From contig NC_064035.1 in the NCBI RefSeq assembly GCF_932526225.1, forward strand, positions 12,778,566 through 12,842,565: a DNA stretch of 64,000 nt, in the 5' to 3' direction. The notes under the pieces are model-generated. The model saw nothing but the letters and a program-made list of their open reading frames with translations, was not told the origin of the DNA and made no database searches. Source of the stretch: Nematostella vectensis. Lineage: Eukaryota; Cnidaria; Anthozoa; Actiniaria; Edwardsiidae. Position 1 is the stretch's first letter; each line of letters begins with the position of its first letter. The position numbers were made by a program, and so were the translations under genes. Below, piece by piece: positions 43,478-54,900 of this stretch.

Positions 43478-46400
43478 AGGCCCTCTTCAAGTGTGTTCTT
43501 CGCCTTCAAGTGTCGAGAGTCGTCATTAATAAATGAACTTTCTTATCGTCCTCTTCGAGGGTGTCCCTAATAAACAAACTCTGCTGTCGCCTTTAATTGT
43601 TGGATTTCGCCATTAAACAAACTCTCCTTACCCCTCTTCAAGTGTTGGATGTCGCCATTAAAAGAACTCTCCTGTTGTCCCCTTTAAGTGTCGGGTAACG
43701 ATTAAACGAACTCACCTTACGTCTTTTCAAGTGTCGGATGTCGGTATTAAACAAACTCTCCTGTCGTCCTTTTCAGGTGTCGGATACCATTTAACGAACT
43801 CTCCTTAAGTCTCTTCAAGTGCCGTATGTCGCCATTAAAAGAACTCTCCTTACGTCTCTTCAAGTGTCTTATGTCGCCATTAAAAGAACTCTCCTGTCGT
43901 CCCTTTAAGTGTCGGATGTCGCCATTAAACGAACACACCTTACGCCTCTTCAAGTCTCGGATGTCGCCATTAAACGAACTCTCCTGTCGTACTCTTCAAT
44001 TGTCGGATATCGATTAAACGAACTCTCCTTACGTCTCTTCAAGTGTCGGATATCGATTAAACGAACTCTCCTTACGTCTTTTCAAGTGTGGGATGCCGGC
44101 ATTAAACAAACTCTCCTGTCACCGTCTTCAAGTGTCGGATGTCGGCATTAAACGTTCTCTCCTTATGCCTCTTCAAGTGTCGGATGTCGCCATCAAACGA
44201 ACTCTCTTATCGTCCTCTTCAAGTTTCGGATGTCGCCATTAAACGAACTCTCCTTACGCCTCTTCAAGTGTCGTATGTCGCCATTAAAAGAACTCACCTT
44301 ACGCCTTCAAGTGTTGGATGTCGCCATTAAACGAACTCTCCTGTCGTACTCTTCAATTGTCGGATATCTATTAAACGAACTTTCCTTACGTCTCTTCAAT
44401 TGTCGGATATCGATTAAACGAACTCTCCTTACGTCTCTTCAAGTGTCGGATATCGATTAAACGAACTTTCCTTACGTCTCTTCAAGTGTCGGATGCCATT
44501 AAACGAACTCTCCTGTCGTACTCTTCAATTGTTGGATATCGATTGAACGAACTCTCCTTACGTCTCTCCAAGTGTCGGATATCGATTAAACAAACTCTCC
44601 TGTCGTACTCTTCAATTGTCGGATATCGATTTAACGAACTCTCCTTACGTCTCTTCAAGTGTCGGATGCCATTAAACGAACTCTCCTGTCGTACTCTTCA
44701 ATTGTCGGATATCGATTAAACAAACTCTCCTTACGCTTCTTCAAGTGTCGGATGTCGCCATTAAACGAACTCTCCTTGCGCCTCTTCAAGTGTCGGATGT
44801 CGCCATTAAACGAACTCTCCTTACGTCTTTTCAAGTGTCGGGTATCGATTAAACAAACTCTCCTTGCGCTTCTTCAAGTGTCGGATGTCGCCATTAAACG
44901 AACTCTCCTTACGCCTCTTCAAATGTCGGATGTCGCCATTAAACAAACTCTCCTGTCAACCCTTCAAGTGTCGGATGTCGCCATTAAACGAACTCTCCTG
45001 TCAACCCTTCAAGTGTCGGATGTCGCCATTAAACGAACTCTCCTTACGCCTCTTCAAATGTCGGATGTCGCCATTAAACGAACTCTCCTGTCAACCCTTC
45101 AAGTGTCGGATGTCGGCATTAAACGAACTCTCCTGTCAACACTTCAAGTGCCGGATGTCGACATTAAACGAACTCTCCTTGCGCCTCTTCAAGTGTCGGA
45201 TGTCGCCATTAAACGAACTCTCCTTACGTCTTTTCAAGTGTCGGATGTCTGTATTAAACGAACACTCCCGTCTTCCTCTTCAAGTGTCGGATGTCGCCAT
45301 TAAACGAACTATCCTGACGTCCTCTTCATGTGTCGTATGTCGCCATTTAAAGAACTCTCCTGTCGTACTCTTCAATTGTCGGATATCGATTAAACGAACT
45401 TTCCTTACGTCTCTTCAAGTGTCGGATATCGATTAAACGAACTCTCCTTGCGTCTTTTCAAGTGTCGGATGTCGGCATTAAACAAACTCTCCTGTCGCCG
45501 TCTTCAAGTGTCGGATGTCGCCATTAAACGTTCTCTCCTTATGCCTCTTCAAGTGTCGGATGTCGCCATCAAACGAACTCTCCTTATGCAACTTCAAGTG
45601 TCGGATGTCGCTATTAAACGAACACTCCTGTCAACCCTTCAAGTGTCGGATGTCGGCATTAAACGAACTCTCCTGTCAACAGTTCAAGTGTCGTATGTCG
45701 CCATTAAAATAACTCTCCTGTCGCCGTATTCAAGTGTCGGATGTCGCCATTAAACGTTCTCTCCTTACGCCTCTTCAAGTGTCGGATGTCGCCATCAAAC
45801 AAACTCTCCTTACGCCTCTTCAAGTGTCGGATGTCGCTATTAAACGAACTCTCCTGTCAACCCTTCAAGTGTCGGATGTCGGCATTAAACGAACTCTCCT
45901 GTCGCCGTCTTCAAGTGTCGGATGTCGCCATCAAACGAACTCTCTTATCGTCCTCTTCAAGTTTCGGATGTCGCCATTAAACGAACTCTCCTGTCAACCC
46001 TTCAAGTGTCGGATGTCGCCAATAAACGAACTCTCCTTACGTCTTTTCAAGTGTCGGATGTCGGTATTAAACGAACTCTCCCGTCGTCTTCTTCAAGTGT
46101 CGGATATCGATTAAACGAACTCTCCTTGCGTCTTTTCAAGTGTCGGATGTCGGCATTAAACAAACTCTCCTGTCTCCGTCTTCAAGTGTCGGATGTCGCC
46201 ATTAAACGTTCTCTCCTTATGCCTCTTCAAGTGTCGGATGTCGCCATCAAACGAATCCCCTATCGTCCTCTTCAAGTGTCGGATGTCGCCAATAAACGAA
46301 CTCTCCTGTCAACAGTTCAAGTGCCGGATGTCGCCAATAAACGAACTCTCCTTACGTCTTTTCAAGTGTCGGATGTCGCCAATAAACGAACTCTCCTTAC

Positions 46401-47170
46401 GTCTTTTCAAGTGTCGGATGTCGCCATTAAACTAACTGCTCTTATGTCTTTTCAAGTGTCGTATGTCGCCATTAAAATAACTCTCCTGTCGCCGTATTCA
46501 AGTGTCGGATGTCGCCATCAAACGAACTCTCCTTACGCCTCTTCAAGTGTCGGATATCGATTAAACAAACTCTCCTGTCGTACTCTTCAATTGTCGGATA
46601 TCGATTTAACGAACTCTCCTTACGTCTCTTCAAGTGTCGGATATCGATTAAACGAACTCTCCTTACGTCTTTTCAAGTGTCGGATGTCGGCATTAAACGA
46701 ACTCTCCTGTCGTACTCTTCAATTGTCGGATGTCGCCATTAAACGAACTCTCCTTACGCCTCTTTAAGTGTCGGATATCGATTAAACGAACTCTCCTTAC
46801 GTTTTTTCAAGTGTTGGATGTCGCCATTAAACGAATTCTCCTGTCAACCCTTCAAGTGTCGGATGTCGGCATTAAACGAACTCTTCTTACGCCTTTTCAA
46901 GTGTCGGATGTCGCCATTAAACGAATTCTCCTGTCAACCCTTCAAGTCTCGGATGTCGGCATTAAACGAACTCTCCTGTTAACACTTCAAGTGTCGGATG
47001 TCGGCATTAAACGATCTCTCCTTACGTCTCTTCAAGTGTCGGATGTCGACATTAAGCGAACTCTTCTGTTGCTGTCTTCAAGTGTCGGATGTCGCCATTA
47101 AACGAATTCTCTTGTCGCCCTGTTTAAGTGTCGGGTGTCGCCAACAAACTCCCTTGTAGATTCAAATGCT
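43478..47170. repeat. 45-bp satellite array, about 80 copies
   Basis: The unit reads GGATGTCGCCATTAAACG, AACTCTCCTTACGCC, TCTTCAAGTGTC (45 bp). Several unit types differ by block: TTACGCC, TGTCAACCC, TGTCGTACTC, TGTCGCCGTC. A shorter ~43-bp type has GGATATCGATTAAACG. Mixed lengths shift the frame, so the many overlapping open frames (SPLNELSLRLFKCR-like) are not one coding sequence. Types recur in ordered groups, showing higher-order duplication. Both edges are diverged. Confidence 0.95.
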
Positions 47171-47265
47171 GGGTGTCGGTATTTAACGGGCCCTCCTATT
47201 CCTCTCTCTTTCTGTTATATTATACTTTAGAGTACAAGGCCTCTCGCCTCGAATAGCCATTGCTA

Positions 47266-47571
47266 ACTTCGGGTTGTTTTTTTGTTGTTGTTGCTGGATG
47301 ATCGCACATCTTCGCATATCTTTTACAATCGCTGTTAAATAGAAAGAATTGTCAATTCTTATTCTGACATAATCAGGCGAGGATAACCCCAAAAGGTGGA
47401 CCCGAATTTAAATTGGGGCAACTCCGCGTTGTTTTTTGTTGTTGTTCCTGATGATCGGACATCTTCGCTAGATCAATGCACAGTCTTTTGCAATCGCAAT
47501 TCAATAGAAAGAATGGACAATTCTTGTTCTGACATAATTAGGCGAAGATAAATCCAAAAGATGGATCCGAA
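47266..47571 (+). repeat. Tandem duplication of ~155 bp
   Basis: Two diverged copies, about 47266-47414 and 47423-47571, share GTTGTTTTTTGTTGTTGTT, GATGATCG-ACATCTTCGC, AATAGAAAGAAT, CAATTCTT-TTCTGACATAAT and GA-CCGAATTTAAAT. They lie directly beside the 45-bp satellite. No coding frame is shared by the copies. Confidence 0.75.
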
Positions 47572-47781
47572 TTTAAATGACCATCAATCCGTTACCTGAA
47601 CTCTCCTGCGCAGTACGATCAACCCTTGCCCTTGCCTAGCCGAGTCGAAACTGTGAACCGTCTATATGTCGGTTTGAAAGCGGAAAGGAAAGCAACGTAA
47701 ATTCGTCTGTGTCATATTTGTAACGTTGGTAGATAAGCAGAAAAAAATGACATGTATTACGTTATCTACACTGTTAGTTTC

Positions 47782-48215
47782 AGGGAGTTATTTTTACTCC
47801 ACTCAGAGAGTAAAAACTACTCTTTGCGATGGAGTACTTTTAAAGGAGTAATTTGAACTCCTTTATTGGAGTAAAAACTACTCCACTGAGGAGTATTTTT
47901 TTTTGTTTACTCCCTTAACGGAGTAAGTTTTACTCTGCTAAGGATTAGTATCGAATGTTTCTTAGAAAAAGAGTGATTTTCACTCTTGTTGGTCAAATAA
48001 TGGAGTAAAAAGTACTCTTTTCTGGGGGGTAATTTTAGCAGAGTAAAAGCTACTCCAACTATCTGAAGTGAAAAGAGTTATTTTTACTCCAGATGGTCAA
48101 GAAATGGAGTAAAAAAGTACTCCTTTGAGGGGGTAGGTTTTGAAGAGTAAAAACTACTCCAGCCATCTCGTGTTGAAAGAGTAGTTTTTACTCCAGCTGT
48201 ATCTTTTTAGAGCAG
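47782..48215. repeat. Cluster of near-palindromic GGAGTAAAAACTACTCC units
   Basis: Variants of GGAGTAAAAACTACTCC and its complement-like form GAGTAGTTTTTACTCC recur about a dozen times at irregular spacing. Because the motif is nearly its own reverse complement, the single strand could fold into many alternative hairpins. No protein frame is supported. Confidence 0.8.
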
Positions 48216-48729
48216 TAACAAACCACACCAAATATATAAAATAAAGCGAGTTGTTTTTTTACTCTGAATTAGCTGAATTTAAGAAGGAAAACGATAGTCT
48301 TTATTATATAAGACAACAGATAAAAATAATAATTTATCGTATTTATTGTTGAGACAAAAAACTCTACCCTGTGCCTAGGAGTTTCCTAAGATTTCCTACT
48401 ACTGAAAACTGGAAGGAGGGAGAATCGAAAGGTGCATCGGGTGACTTCACCTGATTACCCCTCCCCTTCATATTGGCGGTTAACTCAAAGACGCTTTGGT
48501 ACTAAATGCGAGTCTTTTCGAAACATTTTGCTTTAATAATTGAGTTACATGTCATTTTCCAAGGAAAACTAATACCATCAGTAATATGCATTTGATGAAC
48601 TAACTAGAGCCAATTTTGTTTATTGGAGGCAACTCTATGTGTACTTGAGAGTGCACACCCCCCCCCCCCCCCTCAAAAGAAAAAAAAAAACTCCTTTCCA
48701 GGACCGTCTCTTTCAGTCAGGCGCCGCAC
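48216..48729. other. Unassigned stretch with C homopolymer
   Basis: A C run of about 16 lies at 48656-48672, immediately followed by A-rich sequence. No gene seen. Confidence 0.45.
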
Positions 48730-49253
48730 TTAAACACGAGGTTCTGCTATACTGTAAAAGGGAAAGCTCTCCCACCCCTGGGCTCGAATTTGCAATCATA
48801 ATCAGAACACTGCAACGCTAGCAGTCACAAATTATGAGCCTCCTGTAAAATTGCTTATCTCTGAGCCTCAGTCGGCTGGAATAAAACTTTTTTTGCACAG
48901 GTAACAAGACAGTTGTGTTAAGAGTTCGATAAATCAGTGATTTGCTGTCCAGTCACGTTTTCGATGGAAAATTAAAAATTTGCGCTATCCATAATTCTCG
49001 CGCTTTGATGAAAATGCTCGTATTTTAGAGCGCACACAGCATGGTATAGGATTATTTTACGATAGACAGAAACATTTTTAGATGGACAACTCTAGGAATT
49101 ATATTTATTTTGGTTTTGAATATGAAATTTGAATGTAGCGCTCAGAGCAATTGTCCTGACATGTTGACTCATTGACGGCTGGTTGATAACTGATTGTTCT
49201 CGAGCCCGGGGGTGGGAGGAGCTTTCCCTTTTATAGCGGAACCTCGTGTTTAA
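48730..49253. mobile_element. TTAA-type MITE, copy 2 (complete)
   Basis: TTAA at 48730-48733 and 49250-49253 bounds a 516-bp element with ~50-bp terminal inverted repeats: ACACGAGGTTC-GCTA, then TAAAAGGGAAAGCTC, then TCCCACCCC-GGGCTCGA, with two small indels between the arms. A TTAA target duplication is typical of piggyBac- or Kolobok-type transposases. The element itself codes for nothing. It lies about 310 bp past the stop codon of the homeobox gene. Confidence 0.85.
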
Positions 49254-49566
49254 CCAATCGCGTGTTATAAAACTTTTCCAATTGAAGAGAGTTAGCATTG
49301 AGTGTGCCTCCCAAGCCATGTACACCAGATAACATTTTTAAAAATTTTCTTTATTCTTTACATACAGATTCTTATCTACCCTTATAATGATTTGGGCCCC
49401 AAGATCCCGGTGCAATTAAGTTTTTAACTATTTCTCCGTGATATTCCGTTACCGCTCGAAGAAAAAGACACCGAGCAAGATTTCCCGACATGCAGCGGGA
49501 GAGACATCCACGGGGTTGTTGTCGTCCTCATTTGTCACGCTTTTGCGCCATGCCTGTTGCGTGACG

Positions 49567-51951
49567 CTATGAGCCCGCGGTCTCGTCGGGCTCTGTATTA
49601 GTACTTGTCACAGATTCACGGGCGTCTTGCCGCCATTTCATTCTACGGTTTTGAAACCAGACCTTCACCTGATTGTCTGATAGTCCTAGCATCGAAGCAA
49701 GTTGGTGTCGATCAGCCTTAGTTAAATACTTCTGTACTTGAAATCTTTTTTCTAGTCCTTTACGTTGAAGATTGGAAAAAACAGCTCGGGTCCAGGGCCT
49801 GCGAGCCTTGCGCGTCTTTGTTTGGCCGCTGGGGGACTGTGGGTATTGTGAGGTTGATGACGATGGTTGTGTCTCGTATGTGCTGTACATGTCGCCATAC
49901 ACTGAAATCACAAAATGGAATTATCAGAATACCTCCTGGAAAAGCTAGCGACAGCAGTTAAGATTCGCTCTGTCTTGTGTACTGATATCTTGATACAAAA
50001 GGTTCCAGGTTCTTGAAGGGTAGGGGTGGGGCATCGATAAATAAAATTCTAATTCTAACATTTAAAATTCTAATAGCCTAGGTGGCGCAGTTGGCAGAGC
50101 GTTGCTCTGTAGTGCCTGTGCCACCTACCACAGGGTTCCGGGTTCGATTCCCGGTTCCGACGTGAGGTTGAGTTAGTTGGTCTCGTCTTTGCTCCTAGGG
50201 TTTTTTTTTCAGATTTTCCGGTTGTTCTACATCCACAAAACCAAACATTTTGATCTTAGCTGTGATAGTAGTCAAACATGAGTTGTATAGCCGCTAAGGC
50301 GCCTTCCTGGGCCTTCAACTCGGCCACATCTGAATCTGCGCTCTCGTAATTCAGCATCTAGCTGTGATGAGAGTGATTAGCTACTCTAATTCATTATTTT
50401 TTTCTTTTCTGACACGTGTGAGAATTAGGCAACCTAACGACAAGTGCATGCTAGTTGTCAAAAATGCCTAAGAAATTTGATCGACCAAGACAAAAAAAAA
50501 TATAGCATAAGATAGACATTACACAACATGATTCATAATATTGTTTTAAGATTTTGGATATTTTCTATATGCTCTGTCTGCTAGTACAAAACAAATCCTT
50601 TGTGGGAAAACTATGATAAAGCTTTTTGCATGGGAACTTTGGCTAGTTCTTCAGCAACGAGCAAGGCACCAGAAGCAGGCCCGAACCCAGGATTTTTCTT
50701 AAGGGGATGCGAAATCCGAAAAAGTGGACCTAATTTTTGCTGGGGGGAGGGGAGTTCTCTGATAAAAATCCGACCACCCCTGAAAAAAACAAAAAGGGAT
50801 ATTTTATGCCTTTGCAGTATCTCCACGGGACGTTTGTTGTCGGTTTTGACTACATACCAGAGTAATCTAGCTTATGCTTTATAGTTTTGTCTACAAAAAG
50901 CACGTCTATTGAAACCGAAAGTGGACCTTCGGCCGTCGTGGGGGCCGAAGGGGGGCGTTCGCACCCCTCCCCCCCCTGGGTACGTGCCAGAGATGATGGT
51001 GTGCAATGTAACACGCGTTGCAACATCGAATGTTAGGTGTACATTTTTGATGAGCACTATCTTAGCTACATACCTGGTAGCTTGGCTGTGTTGATGTAGG
51101 ACAAAGCGGGATGGCCTGAAGTGTAACATGAATTGCAACCATGGCCAGCGGTATAACACGTGTATGGTGGGCTCCAGTAGCCACCCGGTAGTAACTGGTA
51201 GTAGGAGTCTGAAAACGAGTACACATTAGACGACTAATATAGCCTAGACCGACAGACAAACACAATCGTAGTGTTGAATAGTTCGAGTAAAGGTACGAAA
51301 GACTGACTTCAGTGGCTGCTTGGACAGCGTTAAAATCATACTGTACAAAAGATGACATATTTGTTTGTTAATGAGGGAGTCATAAAGAAAATTATAGCCT
51401 TAGCTTTGCGCTTGTTTTCATAACATTTGCCATAATGTGGCAGTTTGCCGGTAAAAGGCCGCATTCCAGAACAAAAAAGTTGGTTTAACCGCGTGGTAAT
51501 GGAATTAGTCATGCGTTTTTTAGCACTGGTGCCCAGGCCCAGGTTCATATGTCACGAGAGAACTGGGGCGAGCGCATGATGAGGAGGCTCTCGGGTAAAT
51601 ATTACATCGTACATCTGCACAAAGCTTTGAGCGGGTAAGATCGACCTGACGGTTTTTTTTTTTTTTTTTTGCTTGCTGCAAAAAGCTTTGAGCGGGTAAG
51701 ATCGACCTGACGGGTTTTTTTTTTTTGCTTGCTGCACAAAGCTTTGAGCGGGTAAGATCGACCTGACGGGTTTTTTTTTGTTTTTTGTATTTTTGCTTGC
51801 TGCACAAAGCTTTGAGCGGGTAAGATCGACCTGACGGTTTTTTTTTTTTTTTTGCTTACTGCACAAAGCTTTGAGCGGGTAAGATCGACCTGACGGTTTT
51901 TTTTTTTGCTTGCTGCACAAAGCTTTGAGCGGGTAAGATCGACCTGACGGG

Positions 51952-51982
<31 letters not shown>

Positions 51983-54900
51983 TGGTGCACAAAGCTTTGA
52001 GCGGGTAAGATCGACCTGACGGGTTTTTTTTTTTTTTTTTTTTTTTTTTTGCTTGGTGCACAAAGCTTTGAGCGGGTAAGATCGACCTGACGGTTTTTTT
52101 TTTTTTTTTTTGCTTGCTGCACAAAGCTTTGAGCGGGTAAGATCGACCTGACGGGTTTTTTTTTTTTGCTTTTCGTATACCCTTCCCCATCACTTTTTTT
52201 ACTAAAACCTTTTAAAGAGGTTTTGCCGCAACGGAAGGCACCGTGCTTGGTTAGGTGAGCGGCGAAAGGCGACAAGAGGTGGTTATTGAAAACCCTATGG
52301 CATCGCTAAGACGAGAGTAGGAGGTTGTAATTTCTACGGATTATGTCGTTGATGTTGGGTAGTGTAGGGTTGTGACAAAGGGGATGCGACGGGAGTTTTT
52401 GTGGTTGTTACTATTAGGGCGTAGGGCGTCAATGCGGGGGATTTGTCTCTTGAGAAAAGCGGATTGGTGGCCACGCTTGAGGAAGTAGTTGGTAAGTTTA
52501 CTGCAGCAGTTATTAAAGCTTTCTTTTGTAGAACAAATGCGGCGAAGGCGGAGGGCGAGGCTATAGGGGATTGCCCTTCTCCATTGCGGCAAAAACTGCC
52601 AAACCTGCCCATATATTAGAACCGATGGTCTAACAAGCTACACATTTCTCGGCAGGTCAAACACGTCCTATAATCTCCCACATAACCTGCTATACTAAAA
52701 ACGTGATTTATATGATGGCCTACAACTTACAATATATTGGAGAAACTAAACGCAAACTAAAAGAACGCTTTAACGACCACCGCAGAACTGAAGACTCCCG
52801 ATCCACACCTACCCACGCCGCTGAACACTTTCTAAAAACCTAACCACTCCGCTTCTGACATAGAGCTCATACCTATTGAAATAATAATAAGCAACCGCGA
52901 CTTCATACGTAAAGCAAGAGAAGCCACACTGATAGCTCGCGCTGGCACTTTTGAGCCCGGTGGCCTCAACCGGCGTGAAGAAACCGTTTAGTAATCCACA
53001 CCACCCTATCTACCATAATCCACTATTTTCCTTTACTCCTTACTCAACTACTATTTTTATATTTTTTAGTTAATCATTAATAAACTTTGTACATATACTA
53101 GCTGTAACATACCACTGTAACTTATTTTTAACCTGAAGGCATGGGCCTGCCGAAAATCTCGTTTAAAAAAACAACTCTGCGTTGTTGTCGACTTTTTCTT
53201 TCAAAGGTTTTATTTCATAATCAATGTTGATGCAGACCAAAAGGTCCGACGCACACCAGCAGATCGAGGCTGTCCGGTGGTTTTCTTTTTATGTTTTGCT
53301 TTTCTACTGGTCTGTCCATAAGCGAGGATAAACAGCCTCTCTCTGTGGCCGTATCTAGATAGTTTGGTCAGAGGAAGATAATAGAAGTTAAGGAAGCTTG
53401 CGTAGCAAGGGCCAAATGTAATTGAGATATCTCAGGGGCAAGAAGTGGGTGGAGCCTAGTGCGTTAGCAAGGCAATTTCCGCTTATTTTTTTATATTAAG
53501 TTTTCATCGACTATTATCAGCGTATTCGAGCGAGAAGCGTAACGCTAAAAACCTCTGATTTTAACTAAATGCCGCGAGATGATTATTGTAAAATGTTGGT
53601 ACAATATAAGAACTACTTCTATTAATACTCTTCACGCGCTGTTCATTCAAGAATAATGCCAAGTGCATCACGTTGAGTAGTGGACACAGCTTTGTTTAAA
53701 CAAGTTTATCATAACATTTTCCTTTTGAATGTTTAGTTTTCAATATCAACTTGATTATAGTGATACTTGATAGTGCATTTTGCTTTTCTTTGCGTAGCTT
53801 TTCCTGTTGTTCATCTGAGTAAACTGTTCCCTAAGATACAAAAACTCAAGCAAACATCTTTTCGATAGCCCTTGAAAAAGCATAGCAAATAAAAGTATTT
53901 TGCGGTTAGAATTACTAAATTCAAAGGGCAAAGCCTATGTTAACGCGCCCTTTGATTTAGTCCCGGGATACAGTAGTTGAAATATGGAAAAAAAACCTGG
54001 CAAATCATCAAATCACAGATTTCCTTCTAAAACAAAAACATCAGGCATCCGAAAAGTTCTGCCGTATTAAATTCGGCTATAAAATTTTGCTTAACTCAGC
54101 ACAGTTGCTCCTTTTCCTTTATTTTATTTTATTTTATTTGATACTTATCGTATGAGTATTAATTAGCCCAGAGATATAAGGACCGTGGGAAACAGAATGA
54201 AAAGACTATACCGTACTAATATAAGGTGAATTAAAAAAAAAGATGAATTGTTAAGACTATAAACCCCACCAATGAAAATTGATATATCGCTCAACCACGC
54301 CTTGCTATTGTGACGACAACTTCTCGCGTTAATGGAATAACCTTAAATCGACACTGTTATGCACACAGCCTTTATGCTCAGACAATGGTTGCAGTAGTGT
54401 TATTTTCAAAAGTAAATCATGTTGGTATTTTTTTTTTACTTGAGTTGACACAGCTTTAGTAGTGTTCATCCAAACTCGACTGTGGTTAAACAAAACAACA
54501 AACGATCGATGAATGCTTTTAATCTCTTTCTGGGAAACCATTTCAACTGTCCTAAACATTCAAAAATTATAACTTGTTAGAAAGAAGAATTGTGTGTCGA
54601 TAATGGTGCTTTGAAGTTCTCTCGCTGTTTGGCATTTCCCAGGCTCACCACATACTTGTTGACTGCCAACCACAACTAAGTTGTTTGAGTGTATTTCTTG
54701 AAAGTATTCCGGAACAAATGGTTAAATCGTCTCAAGCCCCTCACATTTTTCCCGAGGAAAAAGGCAAATACATCTTTCTCTCAAAAACGAATACCAGTGC
54801 CCCCTTGTATTTATCCTAGTAACTCGGTCGTAGTCTGGTAAACTTATAAACATAGACATATGAAAGTAACAACTCTAAAACAAAGACCGTATTTTCGTTG

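Noticed and set aside
43747-47101. Many overlapping repeat frames of 60-280 codons
   Set aside because: They are by-products of a 45-bp satellite. Units of another length shift the frame, so no single product is maintained.
50078-50165. tRNA gene (A and B boxes present)
   Set aside because: Acceptor ends do not pair and the central arm is too long. A SINE-like body follows.
51308-51358. Alternative first exon of the homeobox gene starting [17 protein letters not shown]
   Set aside because: It needs a weaker donor (GTCAGT) and a non-preferred acceptor 14 bases inside exon 2. The exon at 59476-59725 fits phase 1 with strong signals and supplies both EH1-like motifs expected in HLX.
51552-52193. 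Lys-rich frames of 139-213 codons on minus
   Set aside because: They translate the poly(A) tracts and 44-bp part of the satellite.
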